A stretch of 40,329 nt of DNA. Origin: Akkermansia sp. GTDB lineage: Bacteria; Verrucomicrobiota; Verrucomicrobiia; Verrucomicrobiales; Akkermansiaceae. Under the pieces are notes generated by a model, which worked only from the letters and a program-made list of their open reading frames with translations, made no database searches and was not told the origin of the DNA. Location of the stretch: assembly GCA_017435505.1 (NCBI GenBank), contig JAFSEZ010000052.1, forward strand, positions 1 to 40,329, read 5' to 3'. Made by a program: the position numbers and the translations under genes. Positions 40,196 to 40,329 of the stretch are shown piece by piece (positions within the stretch are counted from its first letter, which is position 1; the number at the start of each line of letters is the position of its first letter).

Positions 40196-40329
40196 GCTGT
40201 TTTTTGGAGAAATAGCAGACTTTTGCGTATGTGAAAATTGTAAAAACAGTTGCGACACCACCGGAAGCCCCCAAAAAGGCACTTTCGCTTCCACAAAAAG
40301 CCAAAGGGAGAGGGGTGCTAGCAGGATAG

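Overview
The window looks like chromosomal DNA of a GC-rich, Gram-negative bacterium of the Planctomycetes-Verrucomicrobia-Chlamydiae group. An Akkermansia-like member of the Verrucomicrobiota is my best guess. This rests on gene content only: a long-form IspG, outer-membrane and lipoprotein genes, an OprB-type porin, a secreted GH2 glycosidase with an extra binding module, a Bat aerotolerance operon, and a compact type II-C CRISPR-Cas locus. It was not checked by any database search.

Layout. 186-336: end of an rRNA operon (5S rRNA and terminator). 337-930: no gene, but a dense chain of short hairpins, several joined by the heptamer ATTTCAC. 933-6545: complete type II-C CRISPR-Cas system, with 12 identical 36-bp repeats, cas2, cas1 and cas9 on the minus strand, and a divergent tracrRNA upstream of cas9. 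6568-15017: a small RHH protein, alr, a secreted beta-galactosidase-like GH2 enzyme, pdxH, an unlisted 33-aa exported peptide, rpsA and a WecG/TagA glycosyltransferase. 15021-19434: minus-strand genes obgE plus phosphoesterase, then lipoprotein-tyrA-membrane protein. 19684-22608: gapA and ispG. 22667-31521: a seven-gene minus-strand operon moxR-DUF58-DUF4381-batA-batB/C-batD/E-DUF4105. 31721-32447: ilvH and tRNA-Leu(TAA). 32584-37811: GGQ release-factor-like protein, porin, small membrane protein plus GNAT, metX, rpmJ and a family 2 glycosyltransferase. 37915-39133: lipoprotein and membrane protein. 39134-39814: a second chain of linked hairpins. 39815-40150: a small exported protein.

Two themes connect the regions. 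First, many genes have a sigma70-like promoter (TTGnnn, 17-18 bp, TAnnnT-like) whose -10 box ends only 6-7 nt before the start codon, so their mRNAs should be leaderless (alr, pdxH, obgE, ispG, the GGQ protein, the GT2 gene, the 37915 lipoprotein). Second, the same promoter geometry is built into every CRISPR repeat (TTGACC, 17 bp, TATA plus two spacer bases) and into the tracrRNA promoter. This predicts that each crRNA is transcribed from its own repeat with a guide of about 23-24 nt and that tracrRNA starts exactly at its 10-nt anti-repeat. The array, the tracrRNA and the two hairpin chains are the parts most worth a second look. I saw no transposon, integrase or prophage gene.
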